Assembly: GCF_019219065.1 (NCBI RefSeq)
Contig: NZ_JAHUWK010000002.1
Coordinates: 248,001 to 312,000, forward strand
DNA length: 64,000 bases
From: Duganella sp. sic0402
GTDB lineage: Bacteria > Pseudomonadota > Gammaproteobacteria > Burkholderiales > Burkholderiaceae_D
Reading direction: 5' to 3'
Shown: positions 1 to 8,820 of the stretch, in pieces
How the letters are laid out: the number at the start of each line of letters is the position of its first letter
Position numbering within the stretch: position 1 is the first letter of the stretch
Translations under genes and position numbers: made by a program
Notes under the pieces: generated by a model
Databases searched by the model: none
The model's input: the letters and a program-made list of their open reading frames with translations, nothing else
What the model was told of the DNA's origin: nothing

Positions 1-198
1 CTGCTGTTCTTTATCCCGCTGGTGGTGTCGGTGGTGCAGTTCACCGGCTTGCTGAAACAGGATGGCTTGCGGCTGTTCGCCGCCATCGGCATCGGCTTCA
101 CCTGCGTGATGCTGGCGACCGCGTTCACCGTCGAATGGGTGTGCCGCTTTGAGCGCGGCCGCAAGCTGCGCCGTCTGCGCGCGGAGCGCGCCGCATGA
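1..198 (+). CDS. lrgA: LrgA/CidA family holin-like membrane protein (C-terminal part)
   Basis: Only the last 65 codons are present; the start lies left of the window. The visible part holds two hydrophobic segments (starting LLFFIPLVVSVVQF, then FAAIGIGFTCVMLATAF) and ends in a basic tail (RKLRRLRAERAA), as in LrgA/CidA holin-like inner-membrane proteins. LrgA acts with LrgB in murein hydrolase control and in pyruvate or small-acid transport in other bacteria. The stop codon overlaps the start of the next gene as ATGA (195-198), so the two are translationally coupled. The family call rests mainly on the coupled lrgB. Confidence 0.8.
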   Translation: MLFFIPLVVSVVQFTGLLKQDGLRLFAAIGIGFTCVMLATAFTVEWVCRFERGRKLRRLRAERAA

Positions 199-878
199 AA
201 CCGCTGCTGTTTCTACTGCTGACACTGGGCCTGTTCTACGCGAATCAGGCTTTGCACAAGCGCTATCCGCGCCTGTGGCTGACGCCCGCCATCGCCACCT
301 CGGCGGTACTGATCGCGGTGGTGCAGCTGTCGTCCACGCCGTTCCCAGTCTACTTTGGCGATACGCGCTGGCTGTCATGGCTGCTCGGCCCCGCCACGGT
401 GGCGTTTGCGCTGCCGATCTATCAATATCGCGATTTGGTGAAACAGCACTGGCTGGCGCTGACGCTGGGCAGCGTGGCCGGCATCGCCGCCTCGCTGGGC
501 AGCACGCTGCTGCTGGACCGTTTGCTGGACCTGCACGGCAGCGTGGCGCAAAGCCTGCTGGCGCGCTCGGTGTCCACGCCATTCGCACTGGAAGCCACGC
601 GCCACCTGGGCGGCTCTGCACAGTTAACCGGCGTTTTCGTCATCATCACCGGCCTGTTCGGCATCCTGCTTGGCCAGGTGCTATTGGCGCGGCTGCCGCT
701 GCGCATGCGCATTGCGCGCGGCGCACCCTATGGAGCGGCGGCACACGGTTTCGGCTTGAGCAAGGCGCGCTCGATTGGTCCGCAGGAAGGCGCAGTCGCC
801 AGCCTCACCATGATCTTCAGCGGCGTGCTGATGGTGCTGCTGGCGCCCATGCTGGGCCACCTGATTACCAGCGCATAA
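195..878 (+). CDS. lrgB: LrgB family inner-membrane protein
   Basis: This 227-residue, strongly hydrophobic protein has about six to seven membrane segments. It carries the conserved LrgB C-terminal block: STPFALEATRHLGG, LTGVFVIITGLFG, then GAAAHGFGLSKA followed by GPQEGAVASLTMIFSG. LrgB partners LrgA in the inner membrane; roles shown in other species are modulation of autolysis and pyruvate uptake. The start is fixed by the ATGA overlap with lrgA. The last 14 bp overlap the 3' end of the convergent esterase gene, leaving no room for a conventional terminator between them. Confidence 0.9.
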   Translation: MKPLLFLLLTLGLFYANQALHKRYPRLWLTPAIATSAVLIAVVQLSSTPFPVYFGDTRWLSWLLGPATVAFALPIYQYRDLVKQHWLALTLGSVAGIAASLGSTLLLDRLLDLHGSVAQSLLARSVSTPFALEATRHLGGSAQLTGVFVIITGLFGILLGQVLLARLPLRMRIARGAPYGAAAHGFGLSKARSIGPQEGAVASLTMIFSGVLMVLLAPMLGHLITSA

Positions 879-1941
879 GCTTGCGCACCTGCGGCAGCAG
901 GTCGCTGGCGATGCTGACGTTCTGCGCGCGGGTCGGATGCCCGTTGGCGGCGTCGCCCGGATAGCCGGTGGACGCAATGGCGTGCACGCGCGCATCGCCC
1001 ACGCGGCGTATCGTCTCCTGAATGTAGCTTGTCAGCGCAGCCTGTTTTTCGCCGGTGAGTATGCCGCCCTCGGTCAGCATCAGCTGCGCCTGCGGGTGAT
1101 CCCGCAGCAGCGTGCGCACCAGCGACACGTAAGCAGCGACATATTGCTCGCGCTCCGGTATGCCGGTGGTCATATCGTTGGTGCCGATGGCAACCAGGAT
1201 CGCATCCGGCCGGTAATCGCGCTGATCCCATGGCACGGCTACCGGCTGGATCGGCAGCGCCATGCCGTAGTAGCCGGCCAGGTTCAGCTCATTGGTCTTG
1301 CCTTCCCAGGTGCGGATCAAGCCACGACCGCCATAGCACACCAGTTGCACCTGCGCGTTGAGCTGCCGCGCCAGCAGCATGCCGTAGGATGCGCGCGGAT
1401 TGGCCGATGCGGCGCCGTTCTCCTCACCCGGCACGCGGTCTATCGCCGCGCCGCAGGTGACGGAATCCCCCAGCAACAGCAGCTTGCGTTCCGCTAGCGC
1501 CGGCGCCGCGCGCCATGCGCCGTCGGTGTCCAGGTCCAGCAAGGCTGCGCTGCCCTGCCAGGTTTCGGAACGGTTGACGATTTCGGCGCTGTGCACACCG
1601 CGCGCCAGGCCGGCGGCCAGCACCAGCGTCTGGCGGCCTTCCTGCAAGCGCAGCTTGCGCGCGGTGCCATCCACAATCACGTCCACATAGCTTTGCTTGC
1701 CGCTGGCGTACATGGTGGCGATCAGGCGCGTACCTTCAAAGCTGACCTGGAAGCTTACGCCGGGATAGCTAAAACGCACACCGCCATCCGCCTGCGTCTG
1801 TGTGCGCCCCATGCGGGCAACGTGCGGATCGGCGGCTGGAATGGTGACCGCGCCGGCTTGGCCTGCGGCGGCCAGCCAGCCGGCCATGCCCGCCGCCGCG
1901 AGTGCGGCTGGCATGCGGCGTTGCAGGCGAAGACGGCGCAC
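865..1941 (-). CDS. CE2-like SGNH/GDSL carbohydrate acetyl esterase, secreted
   Basis: The protein has 358 residues from a GTG at 1941. That start is chosen because GGAG sits 5 bases upstream; a GTG at 1947 overlaps the preceding stop as GTGA and is an alternative. A basic N-terminus and hydrophobic stretch ending AAAGQAGA form a signal peptide. An N-terminal beta-rich domain (roughly residues 40-140) precedes an SGNH hydrolase domain with LLLGDSVTCG (Ser about 160), YGGRG, IGTNDM and a C-terminal DAANGHP holding the Asp/His. This two-domain plan is that of carbohydrate esterase family 2. It is the last gene of the mannan operon, so deacetylation of mannan oligosaccharides is the likely job (inference). 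Confidence 0.8.
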   Translation of the reverse strand: MRRLRLQRRMPAALAAAGMAGWLAAAGQAGAVTIPAADPHVARMGRTQTQADGGVRFSYPGVSFQVSFEGTRLIATMYASGKQSYVDVIVDGTARKLRLQEGRQTLVLAAGLARGVHSAEIVNRSETWQGSAALLDLDTDGAWRAAPALAERKLLLLGDSVTCGAAIDRVPGEENGAASANPRASYGMLLARQLNAQVQLVCYGGRGLIRTWEGKTNELNLAGYYGMALPIQPVAVPWDQRDYRPDAILVAIGTNDMTTGIPEREQYVAAYVSLVRTLLRDHPQAQLMLTEGGILTGEKQAALTSYIQETIRRVGDARVHAIASTGYPGDAANGHPTRAQNVSIASDLLPQVRKLMRW

Positions 1942-1943
1942 GC

Positions 1944-3812
1944 TCACTCCATCAGCTTGCGGATATCCGGCAGCATGGCGTCGGCCCACAACTGGTAGCC
2001 CCACGGCGTCGGATGCAGGAAGTCCGGCATCACATCAGCCGACATCACGCCGTCCTGCTGCAGGAAAGCCTGGCCATAATCGTGGAAGAACACATGCTTG
2101 CCATCGTTCAGCTTGGCGACCATGCGGTTCAGTTCCAGCACGCGCTTGCGCTCCACGCTTTGCGGCGATTCGCCGTGCGGCAGGATGGCGTTGAGCAGGA
2201 TGCGCGCATCCGGATACAGCTTGCGCAACTGTGCCACCACCAGCTTGACGCCATCGAAGGCCTGCGCCGGCGTCGCATTGCAGAAGCTGAAGTTGTTGAC
2301 GCCGATGGTCAGCACCACCGCTTTAGGGTGCAGCTTTTCAGCGTGCCCATTCTGCAAGCGCCACAGCACGTTGCCGGTGTGGTCGCCACCGATGCCGAAG
2401 TTGGCCGTGCGCCATTGGCCGAAGGAGCGCTTCCAGACATCCGCATTCCAGCCCTCGGTGATCGAGTCGCCAACAAACAGCAGATCGACGCCACCCTTGT
2501 CGGCGACTTCGACATCCTCTTCAAACATCTGCTGCCAGCGGGCGCGCGACATCCAGTGGTAACTCAGCTTGCGCGGAGCCGGCGTAGTGCTGCATGCGGC
2601 GCCGTCCAGCGGCTGCGGCTTGAGGCGCAACAGCAGCACGCTGTGCGGCGCCACCTTGGCCTCCAGCTTCTTGCTGGTGTCGCCGGACTTGCCGCCCCAG
2701 ATGTCGCGCCAGTCGTAGGTCGCCAGCTTGAAGTCGATTTCGCGCTTGCTCAGCTCATCGCTGACAAAGTGTGCTTTCCAGTCGTAGTTGACGCTGGCCG
2801 CCTGTTCGCCGCGATTCAGCACCATCAGCGCCCATTCATTATTGGCCAGCGGCTTGGCCCAGTATTCCAGCTTGCCATCGTCGAAGAACTTCCACGCCTG
2901 GATGCCGGCCTTGTCCTGATTGATCGCAATCACGTCCTTGTTTTCCAGGATGCGCAGCGTGGACTGCGGAATCTTGCGCAGGTCGTTGCCGAGGATGAGC
3001 GGCGACGCCATCATCGCCCACATCGCAAAGTGCGCGCGGTCTTCGTCTTCCGTCATGCCCATGCCGACTTCCAGCATGTCCATATCGTTCCAGTGGCCTG
3101 GTCCCGCGTACTTGCGCAAGCCCGCCTGGCGGTCGAAGATGCGCAGCACACCGAGGCGCGAGAAGGCGTCGTGATTCAGCTCGCAGTTCCAGCACGGATA
3201 AATATCCGGGCTGGTGCGCCAGGAGTGGCCGACGTCCTTTGCCCATTCCCACGGCTTGTTGTCGCCCCACTCGCACATGCTGAACAACATCGGCCGGCCA
3301 GCGGCGCGGATGGCATCGCGCATGGTGGTGTAGGCGCCGACGGCGCTCAGGCCTTTGGTGTCGCACCAGTCGTACTTGATGTAGTCGATGCCCCAGTCGG
3401 CGTAGGTCTTGGCGTCCTGGTACTCATGGCCACGGCTGCCCGGCTTGCCGCCGCAGGTGGTGGCGCCGGCGTCCGAATAGATGCCCAGCTTGAGGCCTTT
3501 GCTGTGGACATAATCCGCCAGCGCCTTGATGCCCGACGGGAAGCGCCCGGGATCGGCGTGAATGAAGCCATCCTTGTCACGCTTGCCATGCCAGCAATCG
3601 TCGATATTGACGTACTGGTAGCCGGCGTCCTTGAGGCCTAGCTTGACCATGGCGTCCGCCGTGTCGCGGATCAGCTTTTCGTTGATGTCGCAGCCGAAGG
3701 AGTTCCAGCTGTTCCAGCCCATCTGCGGCGTATCGGCCAGCCCGGCAAATTTCTGGGCGTGGGCTTGGGCGCTGATCAACAGCGCCAGCAACAGAAGCAG
3801 GCGCTTCATCAT
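1944..3812 (-). CDS. GH27 alpha-galactosidase fused to a C-terminal SGNH esterase domain
   Basis: This 622-residue secreted protein has a signal peptide ending SAQAHA. Residues about 25-415 are a GH27 domain: MGWNSWNSFGCDI, the nucleophile in YIKYDWC (Asp148), the acid/base in RTSPDI (Asp203) and SPLILGND. Residues about 430-622 are a complete SGNH/GDSL esterase domain: LLFVGDSITEGW (Ser450), FGIGGDHTGN, IGVNNF and DFLHPTPWG (Asp597/His600). GH27 enzymes usually end in a beta-sandwich after the barrel; here an esterase follows. It could remove alpha-1,6-galactose and O-acetyl groups from the same mannan chain (inference). Its start overlaps the GH5 stop as ATGA. Confidence 0.92.
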   Translation of the reverse strand: MMKRLLLLLALLISAQAHAQKFAGLADTPQMGWNSWNSFGCDINEKLIRDTADAMVKLGLKDAGYQYVNIDDCWHGKRDKDGFIHADPGRFPSGIKALADYVHSKGLKLGIYSDAGATTCGGKPGSRGHEYQDAKTYADWGIDYIKYDWCDTKGLSAVGAYTTMRDAIRAAGRPMLFSMCEWGDNKPWEWAKDVGHSWRTSPDIYPCWNCELNHDAFSRLGVLRIFDRQAGLRKYAGPGHWNDMDMLEVGMGMTEDEDRAHFAMWAMMASPLILGNDLRKIPQSTLRILENKDVIAINQDKAGIQAWKFFDDGKLEYWAKPLANNEWALMVLNRGEQAASVNYDWKAHFVSDELSKREIDFKLATYDWRDIWGGKSGDTSKKLEAKVAPHSVLLLRLKPQPLDGAACSTTPAPRKLSYHWMSRARWQQMFEEDVEVADKGGVDLLFVGDSITEGWNADVWKRSFGQWRTANFGIGGDHTGNVLWRLQNGHAEKLHPKAVVLTIGVNNFSFCNATPAQAFDGVKLVVAQLRKLYPDARILLNAILPHGESPQSVERKRVLELNRMVAKLNDGKHVFFHDYGQAFLQQDGVMSADVMPDFLHPTPWGYQLWADAMLPDIRKLME

Positions 3813-5128
3813 TTGATACCGTGCAGTTTGTCGGCATACTCCTTGATCAGCAGCAGCGAGCTGACGTCGGAATCAAACACCGAATACAGACCCTGCTCTT
3901 CCTGCGGCGGATCGCCGACAAAGTCGTTACCCGGCTTCCACCAGTAGTCCGCATTCGCCGCGCGGCCCATGCCGCCCCATGCCCAGAAATTGAAGCCGGC
4001 AATCGGATCGCCCTTCTGTGCGCGGGTGGTGATGATGTCGAACACTTCACGATAGAAGCGGTCGCGGATAGTGGTGCTGGCCTTGATGCTGAACGACGGG
4101 CCGTCACGATCCAGTCCGAATTCTTCCAGCACGATAGGCTTGCCCAGCTTTTTGGCCAGCTCGATGTGGGAGTTCAGATAGTCGCGGCTCTTGCCGATGG
4201 CGTTATCCCAGCTGCCGGCCGGGTTGCTGGAGTCGAACCAGCCCCAGTTCTTGGGCCACAGGTGATAGGTCAGATAATCGACATGCTTGCTGCGGTGCGC
4301 GTCCTGGAACAGTTGCGCATCGTGCGCCGAACCGGCCAGGCCTTCGCTGCCGGTGCTGACCAGGTGGTTCTTGTCCAGGCTATGGATGTACGCCGCCGCC
4401 TCGTCGATCCACTTGACGTAGACCGCCTTTTCTTCCGGCGTGGCCTTGCCGTTGCCTGGGCGTGGTTCATTTGCCAGCTGCCAGGACAGGATGTGCGTGT
4501 CCTCGCTGTACGGCTTGCCGGTGATGGTGTTGACGCGCTTGACGATCCTGGCGATGACATTGCGGTACTCGGCCTGCGCGGCGGCGTTGCGATAGAAGCC
4601 CGCCGTCTTTTGCATATAGGTGTCGTAGTCCTTGGTCACGTTCGGGTCCAGTGCCGGCGTGCCTTCAAACCAGTTCAGGTACTGCGTCATCCCGCCCGAC
4701 CACTGCCAGAAGTTATTCAGGTAGATCACCACGGTCATGTCGCGCTTGGCCACTTCCGCCATCAGGAAGTCCAGGCCGGCCAGCAGGTTTTCGTCGTACT
4801 GGCCTGGCGCGCTGGTGGTGGCCGGGCTGACGGCGCTTTTCATCTCGGTCTTTTCCGAGACAGCCAGCACGCGCAGGTTGTTGATGCCGATGGCCTTCAT
4901 ATTATCCAGCTCTTTCAGCAGGCGCGCGCGATCGCCCACGCCGCTGGGAGCGCCCAGGTAGCCGCCGTACCAGAAGTTGGCGCCGGCGATATAGTAGGCC
5001 TGGCCTTTGCGTGCAAAATGGGTTTTCTTGACAGTGACGAAGTCGCTCTTGGCGGCGGGCGCCGCTTCGACCATGCTGCACGCGCCGATCATCATGGCGG
5101 CGGCGCAGAATTTGTATAGTTGTTTCAA
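3809..5128 (-). CDS. GH5 family mannanase / beta-mannosidase
   Basis: The protein has 439 residues and starts at TTG 5128, with GAGGAG 6 bases upstream. The N-terminus is a signal peptide; MMIGACS could be a lipobox (IGAC), so the enzyme may be a lipoprotein, as some exo-acting GH5 mannosidases are. The (beta/alpha)8 barrel shows LANEPR with the acid/base Glu221 and LEEFGLD with the nucleophile Glu336. It resembles subfamily GH5_7, which cleaves beta-1,4-mannosidic bonds. I cannot separate endo-mannanase from mannan beta-mannosidase by eye. It lies between GH3 and GH27-esterase in one leftward operon. Confidence 0.85.
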   Translation of the reverse strand: MKQLYKFCAAAMMIGACSMVEAAPAAKSDFVTVKKTHFARKGQAYYIAGANFWYGGYLGAPSGVGDRARLLKELDNMKAIGINNLRVLAVSEKTEMKSAVSPATTSAPGQYDENLLAGLDFLMAEVAKRDMTVVIYLNNFWQWSGGMTQYLNWFEGTPALDPNVTKDYDTYMQKTAGFYRNAAAQAEYRNVIARIVKRVNTITGKPYSEDTHILSWQLANEPRPGNGKATPEEKAVYVKWIDEAAAYIHSLDKNHLVSTGSEGLAGSAHDAQLFQDAHRSKHVDYLTYHLWPKNWGWFDSSNPAGSWDNAIGKSRDYLNSHIELAKKLGKPIVLEEFGLDRDGPSFSIKASTTIRDRFYREVFDIITTRAQKGDPIAGFNFWAWGGMGRAANADYWWKPGNDFVGDPPQEEQGLYSVFDSDVSSLLLIKEYADKLHGIK

Positions 5129-5143
5129 GTCTCGCTCCTCTAT

Positions 5144-7339
5144 TTATTTTCCGTTGACGTTCAGCGTGCGTTGCTGAAGCTGGACGGTGATGCTCGCTGC
5201 CTTGGTGTCCGCCGCGTCGTGCGCCAGCAGTACTTTATAACCGCCTTTGGCGATGCGCCAGGTTTTGCTCTTGCTGTCGAAGACGCCCAGCAGGCGCGGA
5301 TCGACGCTGACGCTGACTTGCTTGCTCTCACCCGGCGCCAGCTCTACTTTATCCCAGCCGGCCAGTCGCTTCGGCGCTTCCCATTGGGCGTTCAGCGGCG
5401 CCACGTATAGCTGCGGCACGTCCTTGCCCTTGACTGCACCGGTGTTGGTCACCTTGAAGCTCAGCGACAGTTTGCCGTCCTTCTGGGTGGCTGCCAGGCC
5501 GGAATAGGCAAACTGCGTGTACGACAGGCCGTGGCCAAACGGGAATAGCGGCTTCAGTCCCTTGAGGTCAAACCACTTGTAGCCGACCGCCGCGCCTTCA
5601 TGATAATTCACCGTGAAGCGCGCGGTGTCGTTTTTAGGATCGCCATCCAGCTTGGGGCGTGGCAGCTGGCTTTCCGACGCCGGGAAGGTCGCCGGCAAAT
5701 GGCCGGATGGATTGACTTCGCCAAACAGCACGCGCGCAATCGCCTCGCCGCCGCTGGTGCCCGGATACCAGGCTTGCAGAATGCCGGCCGCCTGATCGAC
5801 CCACGGCATCAGTACCGGACCGGAAGTCTCCAGCACCACCACCGTTTTAGGATTGGCCTTGGCGACAGCGGCCACCAGCGCATCCTGATTGTCCGGCAGC
5901 GACAGCGACACCGCATCCAGCGCCTCGCCTACCCACTGCTGGGCAAACACCAGCACCACGTCCGCATCGGCCGCTGCCCGCGCAGCGGCGGCCGGGTCCT
6001 TGCCATCGTGGTAGCTGACCGAAGCGCCCGGCGCGAGCGCCTGGATCGCCTTCAGCGGCGAGGAAGGGTGATACATCACCGGTCCGGGCCACGAGGTTGG
6101 CGCAATGCCCGGCACCGCGTTGCCGCCCACCGGATACACCAGCGACGAACCGCCACCAGCCAGCACGCCCACATCGGCATGCGCGCCGATGACCACGATT
6201 TTCTTCGCGCCGGCTTTCAGCGGCAGCACATTACCGGCATTCTTCAGCAGCACCATGCCCTCTTCCGCGCCGGCGCGGCTGGCCTGGCCATGGACGGCGT
6301 AGTCGATATTGCCGCCCTCCGCGACCGGATTGTCCACCACGCCCTTGTCAAACATGGCGCGCAATACGCGGAACACCATATTATCCAGCCGCGCTTGCGG
6401 CACATGGCCATTGGCGACCGCCTCTTCCAGCGCGCCGCCGAAATACTGAGACTTGTCGAACTCCCAGCCGGATTGCTGGTCAAGGCCGGCATTGGCCGAT
6501 TCCACCGTACTGTGGGTCGCGCCCCAGTCGGTCATCACATAGCCTTTGTAGCCCCAGTCGTTCTTCAGCACCTGGTTGAGCAGGTAGTCGTTTTCGCAGG
6601 CGTAGACGCCGTTCAGGCGATTATAGGAACACATGACCGAACCGGGATCGGCCTGCTCCATCAGCAACTGGAAGGCCAGCAAGTCCGACATGCGGTTGCT
6701 GGCGTCGTCGATGCGCGCATCAAGCACAAAGCGGCCAGTCTCCTGATTGTTGACCGCAAAGTGCTTCATGGTGGCGATGATGTGATTCGACTGGATGCCC
6801 TTGACCTGCTCGGCCACCATCACGCCAGCCAGCAGCGGATCTTCTCCCGCATACTCGAAATTGCGGCCGTTGCGCGGCTCGCGCAGCAGGTTGACGCCGC
6901 CGGCCAGCATGACATTGAAGCCGGAAGCGCGCGCCTCGGCGCCGATCATGGCGCCGCCTTTGTAAGCCAGCGCACGGTCCCAGCTGGCGGTCGTGGCCAG
7001 GCCGGATGGCAGCGAAGTACGCTCGCGCGGCGTCTTCGATGCCTGGGTGGCGACGCCCAGGCCGGCGTCCGTCTCAAACAGCGCCGGCAAGCCCAGACGC
7101 GGCACGCCTTCGATATAGCCAGCGGAAAATGGCAGCGCCGCCGGGTGCTTCCTGGTCTTGTTGCCGAAGTCCGAGCCGAAGTGGCCCAGCACCCAGCGCA
7201 GCTTTTCCTGCTGCGTCATCGCGTTCAGCGCCAGCTCGGCGCGCTTGTCGGCGCTGAGCGATTTATCCAGCCATGCCTGTTCCGCCGCCTGCGCCGACAT
7301 CGCAGCCAGCGCCAGCGCGAGCGCCAGTTTCAACTTCAT
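5144..7339 (-). CDS. GH3 family beta-glycosidase (beta-glucosidase-like), secreted
   Basis: This protein has 731 residues with a signal peptide ending SAQAAE. The GH3 N-terminal barrel includes [36 protein letters not shown] and the nucleophile in [10 protein letters not shown] (Asp271). The C-terminal alpha/beta sandwich ([32 protein letters not shown]) and a fibronectin-III-like end follow. Family members release beta-linked terminal sugars. In this operon it fits removal of glucose from glucomannan oligosaccharides (inference). The start overlaps the transporter stop as ATGA, with AAGGAGG just upstream. Confidence 0.88.
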   Translation of the reverse strand: MKLKLALALALAAMSAQAAEQAWLDKSLSADKRAELALNAMTQQEKLRWVLGHFGSDFGNKTRKHPAALPFSAGYIEGVPRLGLPALFETDAGLGVATQASKTPRERTSLPSGLATTASWDRALAYKGGAMIGAEARASGFNVMLAGGVNLLREPRNGRNFEYAGEDPLLAGVMVAEQVKGIQSNHIIATMKHFAVNNQETGRFVLDARIDDASNRMSDLLAFQLLMEQADPGSVMCSYNRLNGVYACENDYLLNQVLKNDWGYKGYVMTDWGATHSTVESANAGLDQQSGWEFDKSQYFGGALEEAVANGHVPQARLDNMVFRVLRAMFDKGVVDNPVAEGGNIDYAVHGQASRAGAEEGMVLLKNAGNVLPLKAGAKKIVVIGAHADVGVLAGGGSSLVYPVGGNAVPGIAPTSWPGPVMYHPSSPLKAIQALAPGASVSYHDGKDPAAAARAAADADVVLVFAQQWVGEALDAVSLSLPDNQDALVAAVAKANPKTVVVLETSGPVLMPWVDQAAGILQAWYPGTSGGEAIARVLFGEVNPSGHLPATFPASESQLPRPKLDGDPKNDTARFTVNYHEGAAVGYKWFDLKGLKPLFPFGHGLSYTQFAYSGLAATQKDGKLSLSFKVTNTGAVKGKDVPQLYVAPLNAQWEAPKRLAGWDKVELAPGESKQVSVSVDPRLLGVFDSKSKTWRIAKGGYKVLLAHDAADTKAASITVQLQQRTLNVNGK

Positions 7340-8595
7340 ACAGCCTCCTTGCCGCTATACATGCCGGCGTACTTAAGGCCGAAATACAGGATGAACAGGT
7401 AGCAGGCGGCCGGCACGAAGAACGACCATTGCAGGCCGATGGTGTCCGCCAGCAGGCCTTGCGCAAACGGCACCAGCGCGCCGCCGACAATGGCCATGCA
7501 CAGGATGCCGGAGCCCTGGCCGGTCTGCCGGCCCAGCTTGTGCAGCGCCATGCTGAAGATGGTCGGGAACATGATGGAGTTGAACAGGCCAACGGCGATG
7601 ATGGACCACATGGCCAGCTGGCCATGACCGAAAATCGCCACCAGGATCAGGATGATGGAAGCGGCCGAGTTGAACGCCAGCGCCTTGCCTGGACTGACGT
7701 AGCGCATCACGGCAAAGCCGATGAAGCGGCCGATCATCGCGCCGCCCCAGTAATAGCTGACGTAGTGCGCCGCCTCGCCATGCGGCAGGCTGGCGATATT
7801 CGCTTCGCCGAGGAAGTTGATCAGGAAGCTGCCGATGCTGACCTCACCGCCCACGTACAGGAAGATGCCGATCGCGCCCAGCAGCAGGTGGCGGTGCGCC
7901 AGCACGCCCGTCTCCACACTGGTTGCCAGTTCGTCATCGGCGTGGCTGATCTTCGGCAGACGCACCAGCGCGAACAGCACCGCCAGCGCCAGCAGCGCGG
8001 CGGCCAGCGCGATGTAAGGACCTTGCACGGCGGCCGCCTCCTCCGCCTTGGAGCGCACCACGCTGGCCACGCCCTCGGACAGAATCAGCATGCCGCCCAG
8101 CGCCGGCGCGATGGTGGTGCCCAGCGAATTGAACGCCTGGGTCAGCGTCAGCCGGCTGGATGCGGTGGCTGGTGCGCCCAGCACTGTCACATAGGGATTA
8201 GCCGCCACCTGGAGAATGGTGATGCCGCTCGCGAGCACGAAGAAGGCCAGCAGGAACAGCGCGTAGCCGCTCGTCGACGCCGGGAAGAACATGGCGCAAC
8301 CGGCGGCCGCCAGCACCAGGCCACTGACCGCGCCGCGCTGGTAGCCGATCTTCTTGATCAGCATCCCGGCCGGCAGCGAGACGATGAAGTAGGCGCCGAA
8401 GAAGCAGAACTGCACCAGCATGGCCTGCACATAGGTCAGCGTATAGATCGACTTCAGGTGCGGGATCAGCACGTCGTTGAGCGACGTGAGCAGCCCCCAC
8501 ATGAAAAACAGCAGTGTAATGATGACCAGCGGGACGGTGTTCCCACCTTCCGCATGGGCGTGCGGGCGCGTAGTTGCGGATGCAACGTGTTCCAT
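7336..8595 (-). CDS. Sugar MFS transporter, FucP/GluP-like
   Basis: The protein has 419 residues with about 12 membrane segments. Signature blocks of the FucP-type sugar:proton symporters are present: [19 protein letters not shown], then the helix ending [19 protein letters not shown], and [14 protein letters not shown]. It is the first gene of the mannan operon and would import the released monosaccharides, mannose and/or glucose or galactose (substrate inferred). The start at 8595 has AGGAG 8 bases upstream. An in-frame ATG at 8673 lies downstream of the predicted transcription start but has no ribosome-binding site and adds a non-family extension. Confidence 0.88.
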   Translation of the reverse strand: MEHVASATTRPHAHAEGGNTVPLVIITLLFFMWGLLTSLNDVLIPHLKSIYTLTYVQAMLVQFCFFGAYFIVSLPAGMLIKKIGYQRGAVSGLVLAAAGCAMFFPASTSGYALFLLAFFVLASGITILQVAANPYVTVLGAPATASSRLTLTQAFNSLGTTIAPALGGMLILSEGVASVVRSKAEEAAAVQGPYIALAAALLALAVLFALVRLPKISHADDELATSVETGVLAHRHLLLGAIGIFLYVGGEVSIGSFLINFLGEANIASLPHGEAAHYVSYYWGGAMIGRFIGFAVMRYVSPGKALAFNSAASIILILVAIFGHGQLAMWSIIAVGLFNSIMFPTIFSMALHKLGRQTGQGSGILCMAIVGGALVPFAQGLLADTIGLQWSFFVPAACYLFILYFGLKYAGMYSGKEAV

Positions 8596-8637
8596 TGACA
8601 GTCTCCTCGTATGGATGGTTTTTATATTAATAAAAAG

Positions 8638-8666
8638 ATTCTGCATAGTTGCCGCCAGCCGGTCAA
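8638..8666 (-). promoter_or_regulatory. Predicted promoter of the MFS-GH3-GH5-GH27-CE2 operon
   Basis: Reading leftward, a -35 TTGACC (8661-8666) and a -10 CAGAAT (8638-8643) are separated by exactly 17 bp, so transcription would start near 8631, about 35 bp before the start codon. A 19-bp operator-like element begins 24 bp upstream of the -35. Confidence 0.5.
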
Positions 8667-8690
8667 ACAACAAACGAATTTTGGCCCTAG

Positions 8691-8709
8691 TTTAGCCATC
8701 TTCACTAAA
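8691..8709 (-). promoter_or_regulatory. Operator-like element 1 (faces the mannan operon)
   Basis: Read leftward the site is TTTAGTGAAGATGGCTAAA, a 6-7-6 imperfect inverted repeat. It matches three other sites in this window (8719, 53668, 54548) and stands 24 bp from the -35 of the leftward operon. The binding protein is unknown; the adjacent LacI-type regulator is the only local candidate. Confidence 0.6.
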
Positions 8710-8718
8710 TGAAGCGTG

Positions 8719-8737
8719 TTTAGTAAATTGCGCTAAA
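8719..8737 (+). promoter_or_regulatory. Operator-like element 2 (faces the lacI operon)
   Basis: Read rightward the site is TTTAGTAAATTGCGCTAAA, flanked by G and C to give a 21-bp palindrome. It lies 25 bp upstream of a TTGACC (8763-8768) that may be the -35 of the rightward operon, although no good -10 follows. It is oriented toward lacI, opposite to element 1, so each divergent promoter would have its own site. Confidence 0.55.
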
Positions 8738-8820
8738 CTCAAAGGCCAACTTGATATCGCGGTTGACCATCAATAGACGCTAATGCAAGACTTCCATCAC
8801 ACCGAGGAGACACAAAAATA

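Noticed and set aside
1902..3641. 579-codon + strand frame opposite the GH27-esterase gene
   Set aside because: No recognisable domains and fully covered by a gene with catalytic residues intact; a shadow frame.
8596..8673. Upstream ATG (8673) as start of the sugar transporter
   Set aside because: It would add 26 residues unlike FucP-type proteins and has no ribosome-binding site; the ATG at 8595 has AGGAG at good spacing.
8751..8779. TTGATA-17-TAGACG as the lacI promoter
   Set aside because: The -10 matches only 3 of 6 consensus bases and the alternative -35 TTGACC at 8763 fits the operator spacing better; neither has a convincing -10, so no promoter is listed.
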